Below the pieces are notes generated by a model. That model ran no database searches. It had not been told where the DNA came from and was given only the letters and a program-made list of their open reading frames with translations. From an uncultured Paracoccaceae bacterium (GTDB taxonomy: Bacteria > Pseudomonadota > Alphaproteobacteria > Rhodobacterales > Rhodobacteraceae): a DNA stretch of 35,050 nt. The translations under genes and the position numbers were made by a program. Below are positions 27,577 through 35,050 of this stretch, piece by piece (position 1 is the first letter of the stretch; each line of letters opens with the position of its first letter). The DNA lies in NCBI GenBank assembly GCA_937895435.1, contig CALAXT010000058.1, positions 1-35,050 on the forward strand, read 5' to 3'.

Positions 27577-27730
27577 GGTCTGTGTGCTTTGTTATGGCTG
27601 TTTGCGTTCTATCGCGGGGGCTTTCGAAATGAAACAGAACAATCTGTGCGGTATGCCTGTGGGCAGGGCCTTGCGCTGGTGGGGGGAAATCGACAGGGTC
27701 GCCGGCAACAAGTGATGGTGGGGCGTGGGC

Positions 27731-28912
27731 ATGCGGTTGGGGCTTTTGTTGTTGATGCTGTGCTACACGCTTAGCCAGTTTTACCGTGGGTTTTTGCCGG
27801 TGTTGGCGGGGGTGTTGGCCGAAGATATCGGGGCTAGCCCCCAAGACTTGGCGCATGCTTCAGGGCTTTGGTTTTTAACATTTGCCGCCGCGCAATTGCC
27901 GATTGGTTGGGCGCTGGACAGATTTGGCGCAAAATGGACAACCGCTGCGTTGTTGGGCGGCGGGGCTGGGGGGGGAGCTGTGATTTTTGCCACGGCCCAA
28001 GGTCCTGCGGCACTTAATGTAGCAATGGTGCTGATTGGGGCGGGCTGTGCGCCAATTTTGATGGCGGCCTATTACCTGATTGCGCGCAGCTATCCGCCGC
28101 AGATGTTTGGCACATTGGCAGGTTTGATTTTGGGTATGGGGTCGTTGGGAAATCTGGCGGGGTCTGTGCCTCTTGCTTGGGCGATTGGTTGGATTGGCTG
28201 GCGCGCCAGTCTGTTGGCGTTGGCGGCAGCTGCGGTTTTTTGTGCTGTCGCACTTGCGCTGTTTTTGCGCGATCCGGTGAAAGACCCGGCCAACCCGCCG
28301 CAGGGGCGCATGCGCGATTTGTGGGCCATTCCGCGCTTTTGGCGGATTGCGGTGATGATGGCCTGCGTTTTTGGCCCGGTTGCAGCCATTCGTGGGCTTT
28401 GGTTGGGGCCCTTTGTTGCGGATGTTTACGGTGCAGATGCGCAGGGCATCGGGCGGGTTGGGCTGGCGATGGGGGCTGCGATGATTTGTGGCAACTTTCT
28501 CTATGGGCCTATTGATCGCTGGGTTGGGTCGCGCAAATGGCCGATTTTGGGTGGCAGTCTTGGGGCGATGGCCTGTTTGCTGGCGCTATGGGCCGCGCCG
28601 GGGGCGGGGCTGTGGCAGGTGGGGGGGCTGTTGACGGCGGTTGGGTTCTTGGGGGCGTGCTATCCTGCGATCATGGCGCATGGCCGTGCGTTTTTGCCAG
28701 CGCATTTGACCGGGCGTGGGGTCACGATGATCAACCTGTTTGCCATTGGTGGTGCGGGGGTGGTGCAATTGGCAAGTGGGCCGCTTTATCTGGCGATGTC
28801 ACAGCGCGCCGCCAGCGTTTCGGCGGGTTATGGCGGGCTGTTTGGCGCGTTTGCGGTTTTGGGCCTGTTGGGCTGTGCGGTTTACGCCTTTGCGCGCGAT
28901 GCGCGCAGCTGA
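27731..28912 (+). CDS. MFS transporter
   Basis: A 393-residue major-facilitator protein with about 12 membrane helices. The first half has YRGFLPVLAGVLAEDIGASP, LPIGWALDRFGAKWTTA (the loop 2-3 motif with D-R-F-G) and the second half repeats it more weakly with LYGPIDRWVGSRKWPILGG. The closest look-alikes are small-molecule permeases of the YnfM/NarK-like kind; the substrate is unknown. ATG 27731 is taken; a GTG at 27725 would add two residues. Confidence 0.88.
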   Translation: MRLGLLLLMLCYTLSQFYRGFLPVLAGVLAEDIGASPQDLAHASGLWFLTFAAAQLPIGWALDRFGAKWTTAALLGGGAGGGAVIFATAQGPAALNVAMVLIGAGCAPILMAAYYLIARSYPPQMFGTLAGLILGMGSLGNLAGSVPLAWAIGWIGWRASLLALAAAAVFCAVALALFLRDPVKDPANPPQGRMRDLWAIPRFWRIAVMMACVFGPVAAIRGLWLGPFVADVYGADAQGIGRVGLAMGAAMICGNFLYGPIDRWVGSRKWPILGGSLGAMACLLALWAAPGAGLWQVGGLLTAVGFLGACYPAIMAHGRAFLPAHLTGRGVTMINLFAIGGAGVVQLASGPLYLAMSQRAASVSAGYGGLFGAFAVLGLLGCAVYAFARDARS

Positions 28913-29015
28913 TGCCCTGCGCCCCTGCGTAATGCCGCCATTGAATTCGCACCTTTTCCCCGCGCCATGGTTACGTTAAAGCTCGGGGCCGAACCGAAAA
29001 CCAAAGGAGGCCCCG

Positions 29016-30038
29016 ATGGGCTACAGGGTTGTTGTCGTTGGGGCCACTGGCAATGTGGGCCGCGAAATGCTCAATATCCTGGCCGAACGCCAGTTTCCCG
29101 TGGATGAACTGGCCGCTTTGGCCAGCCGCAAATCGCTTGGCACCGAAATCAGCTTTGGCGATGCGACCGTCCGCACCAAAGATCTGGAAACCTTTGATTT
29201 CACCGGCTGGGATATGGCGTTATTCGCCGTGGGCTCTGATGCCACAAAAATTCACGCCCCACGCGCCGCGGCCGCAGGCTGCGTGGTGATCGATAATTCG
29301 TCGCTTTACCGCTATGATCCGGCGATCCCGTTGATCGTGCCCGAGGTAAATGCGGACGCGATTGAAATGGTAAAAAACCGCAACATCATTGCAAACCCTA
29401 ACTGTTCAACCGCGCAGATGGTTGTGGCGCTAAAGCCGCTGCACGATCGCGCCCGGATCAAGCGGGTTGTGGTGTCAACCTATCAATCTGTCTCGGGGGC
29501 GGGCAAAGAGGGCATTGACGAGCTGTGGAACCAGACCAAAGGTCTTTATGTTCCCGGCCAAGGGGTGGCCCCAGCCAAGTTTCAAAAACAGATTGCGTTT
29601 AACGTGATCCCACAGATCGATGTGTTTTTGGAAGATGGCCAGACCAAAGAAGAATGGAAAATGGTCGCGGAAACCAAAAAGATATTGGATAAAAGTATCA
29701 AGGTCACCGCAACCTGCGTGCGTGTTCCCGTGTTTGTGGGCCATTCAGAAGCGATCAATATCGAATTCCATGACCATCTAGATGAGGCCGAGGCCCGCGA
29801 TATCTTGCGCGAGGCACCGGGGGTCTTGGTTGTCGATAAGCGTGAGCCGGGTGGATATATCACACCGATTGAATGTGTGGGCGATTATGCCACCTATATC
29901 AGCCGTATCCGCCAAGACAGCACCTTGGACAATGGCATCAATCTTTGGTGTGTGTCTGACAATCTGCGCAAAGGCGCGGCGCTGAATGCTGTGCAGATTG
30001 CCGAAGTTCTGGGCAATCGTATCTTGAAAAAGGGCTGA
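29016..30038 (+). CDS. asd: aspartate-semialdehyde dehydrogenase
   Basis: Asd reduces aspartyl phosphate to aspartate semialdehyde for lysine/diaminopimelate, threonine and methionine. The 340-residue protein has the NADP-binding VVVGATGNVGREML (about 6-19), phosphate-binding VIDNSSLYRYD and the catalytic C130 in ANPNCSTAQMVVAL. The later CVRVPVFVGHSEAINIEF holds the conserved substrate arginine and active-site histidine. AAAGGAGG lies just before ATG 29016. Confidence 0.95.
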   Translation: MGYRVVVVGATGNVGREMLNILAERQFPVDELAALASRKSLGTEISFGDATVRTKDLETFDFTGWDMALFAVGSDATKIHAPRAAAAGCVVIDNSSLYRYDPAIPLIVPEVNADAIEMVKNRNIIANPNCSTAQMVVALKPLHDRARIKRVVVSTYQSVSGAGKEGIDELWNQTKGLYVPGQGVAPAKFQKQIAFNVIPQIDVFLEDGQTKEEWKMVAETKKILDKSIKVTATCVRVPVFVGHSEAINIEFHDHLDEAEARDILREAPGVLVVDKREPGGYITPIECVGDYATYISRIRQDSTLDNGINLWCVSDNLRKGAALNAVQIAEVLGNRILKKG

Positions 30039-30243
30039 TTCATTCCCCGCTTGGGCCGTTTGAAGGCTTGTGGGTGTTTGGGCAGGGTGTCTCGAAATTT
30101 GGGCAGGCCACTGTGGCGTATTGTGTTGGGTTGGTCTGCCGGTTTTGGGATCATGGGGCGTGTGCGTTGGGCGTGATTCACGCTGGCTATCGGATCGCGG
30201 CTGTTTTAGCCTGAGCGCCTCATCCAGATTATGATTGCAAGCG

Positions 30244-32268
30244 ATGACATCCCACGCTCCCACAAATCCACGCAGATATTTTGGCTTCAGTCGTTGGGCG
30301 TCTGCAGTGCAACGCTCTGTTCGCATTCGGCTGTTGCTGATTGCTTTGTTGCCGATGCTTGTGTTGTTGCCGCTGCTGCTTGGTACCACGGTCAATCGGT
30401 GGTCGGACAAAATTGACGATTTGCTGTTGGTTAAGGTCAACGGTGACATGACCATCGCCCAGCAATACCTGACCCGATTGATGGAAAATTCGGGTGAGCG
30501 GTTAGAGGCGCTGGCCCAATCCGTGGCGTTGGCCCGCGCGCAAGCCAGCCCCGATCCGGCCGCATTTTTGGAAACCCAGCGTCAGGCGCTGGGCTTGGAT
30601 TTTTTGTACCTCAGTGATGGGCAGAGCGGGCCGGGTGGGTTTGACCCGAGCGGCTGGCCTGTGGTGGTGCGGGCGCTTTCTGGGCGGGGACAAAGTGCGG
30701 TTGATATCTTTTCGTCTGAGGCTCTGGCTCGTCTGATGCCGGGGCTGCCTGCCCGCGCCGCTATCCCCATTGTCGCCACATCTGCGGCGCGCCCCAGCAC
30801 GCGTATGACCGAAGATCGTGGTATGGTGATCCATTCCGCGGCCCCAGTTCAGTTGGCGTCGGGTGGGCGCGGTGTGTTGGTGGGTGGGGTTTTGCTGAAC
30901 CGAAATCTGGGGTTCATTGATACCATAAACGCGCTGGTTTATCGTCCGCGCAGCCTGCCCGAAGGCAGTCAGGGCACGGCGACCCTGTTTTTGGATGATG
31001 TGCGCATATCCACAAATGTCCGGCTTTTTGAAAATGTGCGGGCGCTGGGCACGCGTGTGTCTGCTGCCGTGCGGACACGCGTGCTGGAGCAGGGCCAACC
31101 CTGGCTTGACCGTGCGTTTGTGGTGAATGATTGGTATATTTCTGCCTATGAGCCCATCGTTGACAGCTTTGGCCAACGTGTCGGCATGCTGTATGTGGGA
31201 TTTCTAGAGGCGCCCTTTCAAACCGCCAAGCGGACGTCGGCGCTCACGCTGGGGCTGATCTTTGTGGCGATTGCCGCGCTGTCTGTGCCGATCTTTTTGT
31301 ATTGGGCTGGGCGAATTTTTTTGCCACTGGAACGCATGAACGACACGATCGCCCGGGTTGAGGCTGGCGCGCTAGAGGCGCGCAACAGGTTGCCCGACGA
31401 TGGCAATGAAATCAGCCATGTGGCGATCCATCTTGATACGCTGTTAGATCAGGTGCAGGAGCGTGACCGCCAGCTGCGCGATTGGGCAGAACAGTTGAAC
31501 CAAAAGGTGGCTGAGCGCACGCGGGATTTGCACGCCGCCAACCAGCAATTGGCCCGCACGACCGAACGGTTGATCATGTCTGAAAAACTGGCGGCCGTGG
31601 GCGAGATTACGGCCGGTGTTGCGCATGAAATTAACAACCCAATTGCAGTGATCCAAGGCAATCTGGATGTAGCGCGCAGTTTGTTGGGCGCACAAGCTGA
31701 TCAGGTCAGTACAGAGTTTCGGCTGATTGACGATCAGGTGTACCGGATTGGTGCTATTGTGGCGAAGCTTTTGCAATTTGCCCGGCCCTCAGAATATTCG
31801 GGGGGGGCGGATCTGATTGCACCGGCCCAAGTGGTGCGCGATTGTCTGGTGTTGACCCGACGACAATTGGAGGCTGCACATATTGAGATTGTCACCGATC
31901 TTTCCTGTCCGGCGGTGGTGTTGATGGAGCAGACCGAATTGCAACAGGTGGTGGTGAACCTGATCTTAAATGCGCTGCATGCCATGCCCGCAGGTGGGCG
32001 GTTAGAGCTTGCCGTGGCTGAGACAGGCAACAAGGTTGAAATTTTTGTAAAAGACAGCGGCACTGGCATCGCGCCCGATGTGTTAAAGCGGATTTTTGAT
32101 CCGTTTTTTACCACCAAACGGGCACAGGGCACAGGGCTTGGCCTGTCGATCAGTCAAACCTTGGTCAATCGCGCGCAGGGGCAAATTCTGGTTGTTTCCG
32201 ATCTGGGACAGGGCAGCCGCTTTACAATCCGACTGCCGCGCGCAGGTGGGGCGGTGATGGCAGGATGA
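30244..32268 (+). CDS. membrane sensor histidine kinase with CACHE-like domain
   Basis: A 674-residue kinase. Helix 1 (about 28-47) and helix 2 (about 332-355) enclose a large periplasmic sensor region (about 48-330) of double-CACHE type, including DWYISAYEPIVDSFGQRVGMLYVG near its end. HAMP (about 356-408) and a coiled coil (about 405-445) lead to the HisKA domain with phospho-acceptor H461 in TAGVAHEINNPIAVI and a HATPase with NLILNALHAMPAGG, DSGTGIAPD and GTGLGLSIS. This is the NtrB/DctB-like class that usually pairs with a sigma-54 activator, but no response regulator is next to it. ATG 30244 is chosen over a TTG three codons earlier. The ligand is unknown; an organic acid is plausible by family. 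Confidence 0.9.
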   Translation: MTSHAPTNPRRYFGFSRWASAVQRSVRIRLLLIALLPMLVLLPLLLGTTVNRWSDKIDDLLLVKVNGDMTIAQQYLTRLMENSGERLEALAQSVALARAQASPDPAAFLETQRQALGLDFLYLSDGQSGPGGFDPSGWPVVVRALSGRGQSAVDIFSSEALARLMPGLPARAAIPIVATSAARPSTRMTEDRGMVIHSAAPVQLASGGRGVLVGGVLLNRNLGFIDTINALVYRPRSLPEGSQGTATLFLDDVRISTNVRLFENVRALGTRVSAAVRTRVLEQGQPWLDRAFVVNDWYISAYEPIVDSFGQRVGMLYVGFLEAPFQTAKRTSALTLGLIFVAIAALSVPIFLYWAGRIFLPLERMNDTIARVEAGALEARNRLPDDGNEISHVAIHLDTLLDQVQERDRQLRDWAEQLNQKVAERTRDLHAANQQLARTTERLIMSEKLAAVGEITAGVAHEINNPIAVIQGNLDVARSLLGAQADQVSTEFRLIDDQVYRIGAIVAKLLQFARPSEYSGGADLIAPAQVVRDCLVLTRRQLEAAHIEIVTDLSCPAVVLMEQTELQQVVVNLILNALHAMPAGGRLELAVAETGNKVEIFVKDSGTGIAPDVLKRIFDPFFTTKRAQGTGLGLSISQTLVNRAQGQILVVSDLGQGSRFTIRLPRAGGAVMAG

Positions 32269-32355
32269 TGAAATCCTTGTTTTGTGCGTTTGGGGTCTTG
32301 TAAAAGCCGCGTGATGGCGCGTTTATAGCCTGCCCCGGATGATCAGGAGAATGAA

Positions 32356-32646
32356 ATGCCCGCTTATTGGCTTGCCCGTGCGCTGATCAACGAACCCGTC
32401 GCTTATAAGCGCTATGCCGACCAGGTGCCTGCCATTTTGGCGAAATTTGGTGGCAAGGTTCTGGCGCGCGGTGGAAAATTTCAGATCATGGAAGGCACCG
32501 AAAGGTTCAAGCGCTTCGTTGTGATTGAATTTCCAAGTTTTGATGATGGTGTGGCCTGTTTTGCCTCAGCTGAATATCAAGCTGCCGCCCACCACCGCCG
32601 TGAAAATGGCGCAGGTGAGGTTGAAATTGTGATGTTAGAGGGCTGA
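32356..32646 (+). CDS. DUF1330 family protein
   Basis: A 96-residue dimeric alpha/beta-barrel-type protein. MPAYWLARALINEPVAYKRYADQ, KFGGKVLARGGKFQIMEG, FKRFVVIEFPSFDDGVACFAS and EYQAAAHHRREN follow the DUF1330 pattern closely. The biochemical role is unknown. AGGAGA precedes the ATG. It lies three bases before the SLC13-type transporter gene and is probably co-transcribed with it. Confidence 0.9.
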   Translation: MPAYWLARALINEPVAYKRYADQVPAILAKFGGKVLARGGKFQIMEGTERFKRFVVIEFPSFDDGVACFASAEYQAAAHHRRENGAGEVEIVMLEG

Positions 32647-32649
32647 TGC

Positions 32650-34074
32650 ATGCCCCTGCGCTTTGATGCGCACTCGTTGGCGAGGGTGCCGATCTTGCGT
32701 TCTTTGTCTATTTCTACAGCGATTGCTTGGTTTGCCTCATTGGCGATGTTGGGGGCTTTGCTGGGGGCTGGGCATGACGGGCTGAGTGTGCGGGTCTCGG
32801 CGGTTTGTGGATGGGCGATTGTGCTTTTTGCCACCCGTGCCCTGCCCGAAGTTGTGACAGCACTTTTGACGATTTTGGCGCTGCTGGCCATTAACGCCGC
32901 CCCAGCCGAGGTAATCTTTTCAGGCTTTACCACGGGTGGGCTGTGGCTGACCTTTTCGGGGTTGATCATCGGCACGGCGATATCGACCAGTGGTCTTGGC
33001 CGGCAGTTGGCGCTGCGCATATTTGCGCGCACGGGGGCGTCTTATCGGCGGGCGGTGATTTTGCTGTCGCTCAGCGGGGTGGGGCTTGGGCTTTTGGTGC
33101 CCTCAACCATTCCCCGGGTGATTGTCATTGTGCCCATTGCATTATCTTTGGCCGAGGCGATGGGCTATCGTGCGGGCAGCCGGGGCCATGCTGGGCTGAC
33201 GATCACCGCAGCCACGATGACACTGTTGCCGACCTATACGATTTTAACGGCCAACTTACCGACCATCGTGCAGTTTGGCGCGATTGAGGCGCTGTTTGGG
33301 TTTCATGTGTCTTATGCCGATTATTTTGTGCAGCAATTGCCCGTAAATTTGGTGCGCTTTGGGGTGTTGCTGGCCTTGTTGTTACCTTTTGCCACCGATG
33401 CGGCGCAACCGCCCGACCATTTGCCCCAACCCGAACCACTGAACCCTGCCCAATGGCGGCTTTTGGCGGTTTTGATTTGTGCGATTGCATTCTGGGCGAG
33501 TGATTTTTGGCATGCCATTCCCCCTGCATGGATTGGGCTGACGGCCGCCACGGTGGTGCTGTTGCCTGCGGCTGGAATGTTGGACCGCTTGGCGATGAAA
33601 ACCAGCGTTGATTTGTCACCGATGATCTTTTTGGCAGGCGTGTTTGCCATCAGTTCTGTGGCGGCACACACCGGGCTTGCCGATAATCTGGCTGGGGCTG
33701 TGATCCCGAAATTGGGTTTAGCCCGCAGCGAAAGTCTTTGGGGTGATCTGCAAAACCTGTATGCGATCACCGGATTTTCGGTGTTAATCAGCCATCTGAC
33801 AACGGCGCCAGCGGCCCCGGTTTTGTTGGCGCCATTGGCGCAATCCATGGCCGAGGCTGTGGGATGGGGCACCAAAACGGTTGCGATGGCACAGATGGTG
33901 GGTATTTCCACGCCACTTTTGCCCTATCAGGCGCCCCCCTTGATCGTGGCTATTGGTTTGGCGCAAATTCCGGTGCGCCCATTGATGCGCATTTGCGCGG
34001 TGCTGGCGCTGGCAATCGCAGCTTTCGGCGTGCCGTTATGCTATCTGTGGTGGCGCCTTTTGGGGGTGATCTAA
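32650..34074 (+). CDS. SLC13/DASS-family anion transporter
   Basis: A 474-residue inner-membrane protein with about 12 hydrophobic segments. VCGWAIVLFATRALPEVVTALL and FTTGGLWLTFSGLIIGTAIS are typical of divalent anion:sodium symporters; LLVPSTIPRVIVIVPIALSLAEAMG holds the first substrate-site hairpin and AFWASDFWHAIPPAWIGL starts the second repeat. Substrates of the family are dicarboxylates, tricarboxylates or sulfate. A conserved S-N-T hairpin motif is not obvious at the first site (V-P-S-T instead), so the substrate may differ. Its stop overlaps the stop of the opposing kinase gene. Confidence 0.85.
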   Translation: MPLRFDAHSLARVPILRSLSISTAIAWFASLAMLGALLGAGHDGLSVRVSAVCGWAIVLFATRALPEVVTALLTILALLAINAAPAEVIFSGFTTGGLWLTFSGLIIGTAISTSGLGRQLALRIFARTGASYRRAVILLSLSGVGLGLLVPSTIPRVIVIVPIALSLAEAMGYRAGSRGHAGLTITAATMTLLPTYTILTANLPTIVQFGAIEALFGFHVSYADYFVQQLPVNLVRFGVLLALLLPFATDAAQPPDHLPQPEPLNPAQWRLLAVLICAIAFWASDFWHAIPPAWIGLTAATVVLLPAAGMLDRLAMKTSVDLSPMIFLAGVFAISSVAAHTGLADNLAGAVIPKLGLARSESLWGDLQNLYAITGFSVLISHLTTAPAAPVLLAPLAQSMAEAVGWGTKTVAMAQMVGISTPLLPYQAPPLIVAIGLAQIPVRPLMRICAVLALAIAAFGVPLCYLWWRLLGVI

Positions 34075-35050
34075 GGGTGATCTGTTGGCAGGGTCATTCT
34101 TGCCTCAAACCCTGTGGTCGCATTGCTGCGGGGGGAGTGCAGCACCAGCGTGCTGTCAATGCGTTCAGCAATGGCGGCCACGATGGCCAGGCCCAGCCCG
34201 CTGCCATCGGCCCGCCCATCGCCCCGTTCAAAACGTGTGGTCAGTCGCGCCAATATCGTGGCCTGCACAATGGGCCCGTCATTTGCCACGATTAACTCAC
34301 CATCAGATGTCAGCGTGACATCAATGCAGCGCCCCGGTGCGCCATGGCGCTGTGCGTTTTCAATCAGATTGCGGCATAAAATACCAAAGGCGTCGGGGTC
34401 AAGATCAGACATCAGGGGCGTTTCGGGCAGGGTCAGGCGGATGGGCCCCGCGTGTGCTGCGCGTGTAAAATCATCCACCAAAATACGCGCCACGGGCCGC
34501 AGGTCGGCGGGCTGGTCGACCCGCAGCCGCCCGCCCTCAGCGCGGGCCAGTTGCATCAGCCGTTCCGACAGGCGGCTTAGCCGTTTCAGTGTGGTTTCAA
34601 TTTCGCCTGCGCGGGCGGCTGCGGCCGTGTCGGTGGTTTCGCTGCGCAACCTCTGGGCCTGTGCAATAGCGCCAGCCAGGGGCGTGCGCATTTCATGCGC
34701 GGCATTCGCGGCAAAACTGCGCTCGGCCTCAAACGTTGCCTTCAAGCGGCCAAGAACACGGTTCAGCGCGCCCGCCAAGGGCTGGATTTCGCTGGGCAGG
34801 CCCTCGGTTGACACCGCTGATAAATCCTGCGCCGTGCGTGCCGACAAACGTTTGCGAAACTGGCGCAGTGGTGCAAGCATTGCGCGCACCCCCCAAAAGA
34901 TCACCAAAAGTGTCACAGGCATCACCAGTAAGATTGGCAAACCCAGAACCATCTCAATCTCATGAGAGACTTCGGCGCGTTGGCTGAGTGGTTCCGCAAC
35001 GGTGATGCGAATGCTGCCCTGCACGGCGTCTTCACTGTAAAGCCTGTGGG
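34071..35050 (-). CDS. sensor histidine kinase (TctE/QseC-like), partial
   Basis: The C-terminal part of a histidine kinase; the frame remains open to the window edge, so the start is outside. The visible part has the end of a periplasmic domain (YSEDAVQGSIRITVAEPLSQR), a membrane helix (codons at about 34950-34880), a HAMP-like linker, HisKA with phospho-acceptor histidine at 34697-34695 in NAAHEMRTPL, and HATPase with LCRNLIENAQRHG and GSGLGLAIVAAIA. The arrangement VAEPLSQR plus helix is that of TctE/QseC-like kinases, whose response regulator is usually encoded just upstream, that is, beyond the window. The gene ends tail-to-tail with the SLC13 gene. Confidence 0.88.
   Translation of the reverse strand, partial: HRLYSEDAVQGSIRITVAEPLSQRAEVSHEIEMVLGLPILLVMPVTLLVIFWGVRAMLAPLRQFRKRLSARTAQDLSAVSTEGLPSEIQPLAGALNRVLGRLKATFEAERSFAANAAHEMRTPLAGAIAQAQRLRSETTDTAAAARAGEIETTLKRLSRLSERLMQLARAEGGRLRVDQPADLRPVARILVDDFTRAAHAGPIRLTLPETPLMSDLDPDAFGILCRNLIENAQRHGAPGRCIDVTLTSDGELIVANDGPIVQATILARLTTRFERGDGRADGSGLGLAIVAAIAERIDSTLVLHSPRSNATTGFEARMTLPTDHP

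Noticed and set aside
26834-27856. 340-codon minus-strand frame spanning the DMT gene and the start of the MFS gene
   Set aside because: It overlaps two well-supported genes in another frame and its translation is rich in His, Gly and Arg without domain structure.
30039-30243. Intergenic region between asd and the histidine kinase as a possible small RNA or riboswitch site
   Set aside because: No conserved motif, strong hairpin or open frame was seen; nothing distinguishes it from ordinary spacer.
34114-34965. 283-codon plus-strand frame opposite the terminal histidine kinase
   Set aside because: The minus strand carries intact HisKA and HATPase motifs; this frame is Ser/Arg/Ala-rich shadow sequence.

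Overview
The window reads as chromosomal DNA of an alphaproteobacterium, most probably order Rhodobacterales (Rhodobacteraceae/roseobacter type). The main pointers are a petABC operon whose cytochrome b has its haem histidines at the Rhodobacter positions (97, 111, 198, 212), the hemD/mitofilin-like/hemY block divergent from tsaD-gpsA, murA followed by a DUF2948 gene, and a thiBPQ operon behind a TPP riboswitch. No tRNA, rRNA, CRISPR array or complete transposon was seen. The organism assignment is inference from gene content, without any database search.

Bases 1 to about 5,780 look like an accessory patch. They hold a possible insertion-sequence end, a Crp/Fnr-like regulator, a 1.1 kb stretch without convincing genes that contains a clear stub of an IS3-family transposase, a large RTX beta-helix protein built for type I secretion, and an Mrr-like restriction endonuclease that lacks its usual N-terminus and begins right at a short tetranucleotide repeat. 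From 5,784 to 8,439 come azlCD (branched-chain amino acid export), an AT-richer secreted protein of unknown function with a formylglycine-enzyme-like C-terminus, and a small DedA/YqaA-type membrane protein.

Bases 8,461 to 20,510 are dense core genome. On the minus strand lie hemY, a mitofilin/HemX-like gene and hemD. Divergent from them runs a tightly packed plus-strand run: tsaD, gpsA, a YciI protein, an EVE-domain protein, a small basic protein, murA and DUF2948, several joined by ATGA-type overlaps. A glutathione S-transferase follows, then petA-petB-petC for the cytochrome bc1 complex, closed by a strong hairpin terminator that also lies at the end of the opposing thiQ.

Bases 20,511 to 35,050 hold the thiamine ABC importer thiBPQ (minus strand) with a well-conserved TPP riboswitch in its leader, divergent aroC, two EamA-type DMT exporters, an HU-type DNA-binding protein with its own terminator, an MFS transporter, asd, a CACHE/HAMP histidine kinase without an adjacent response regulator, a DUF1330 protein, an SLC13-type anion transporter and, cut by the window edge, a TctE/QseC-like histidine kinase. 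The least understood items are the secreted FGE-like protein (6,968-7,909), the RTX beta-helix protein (2,023-4,629) and the truncated mrr. I found no clear multi-gene novel system.
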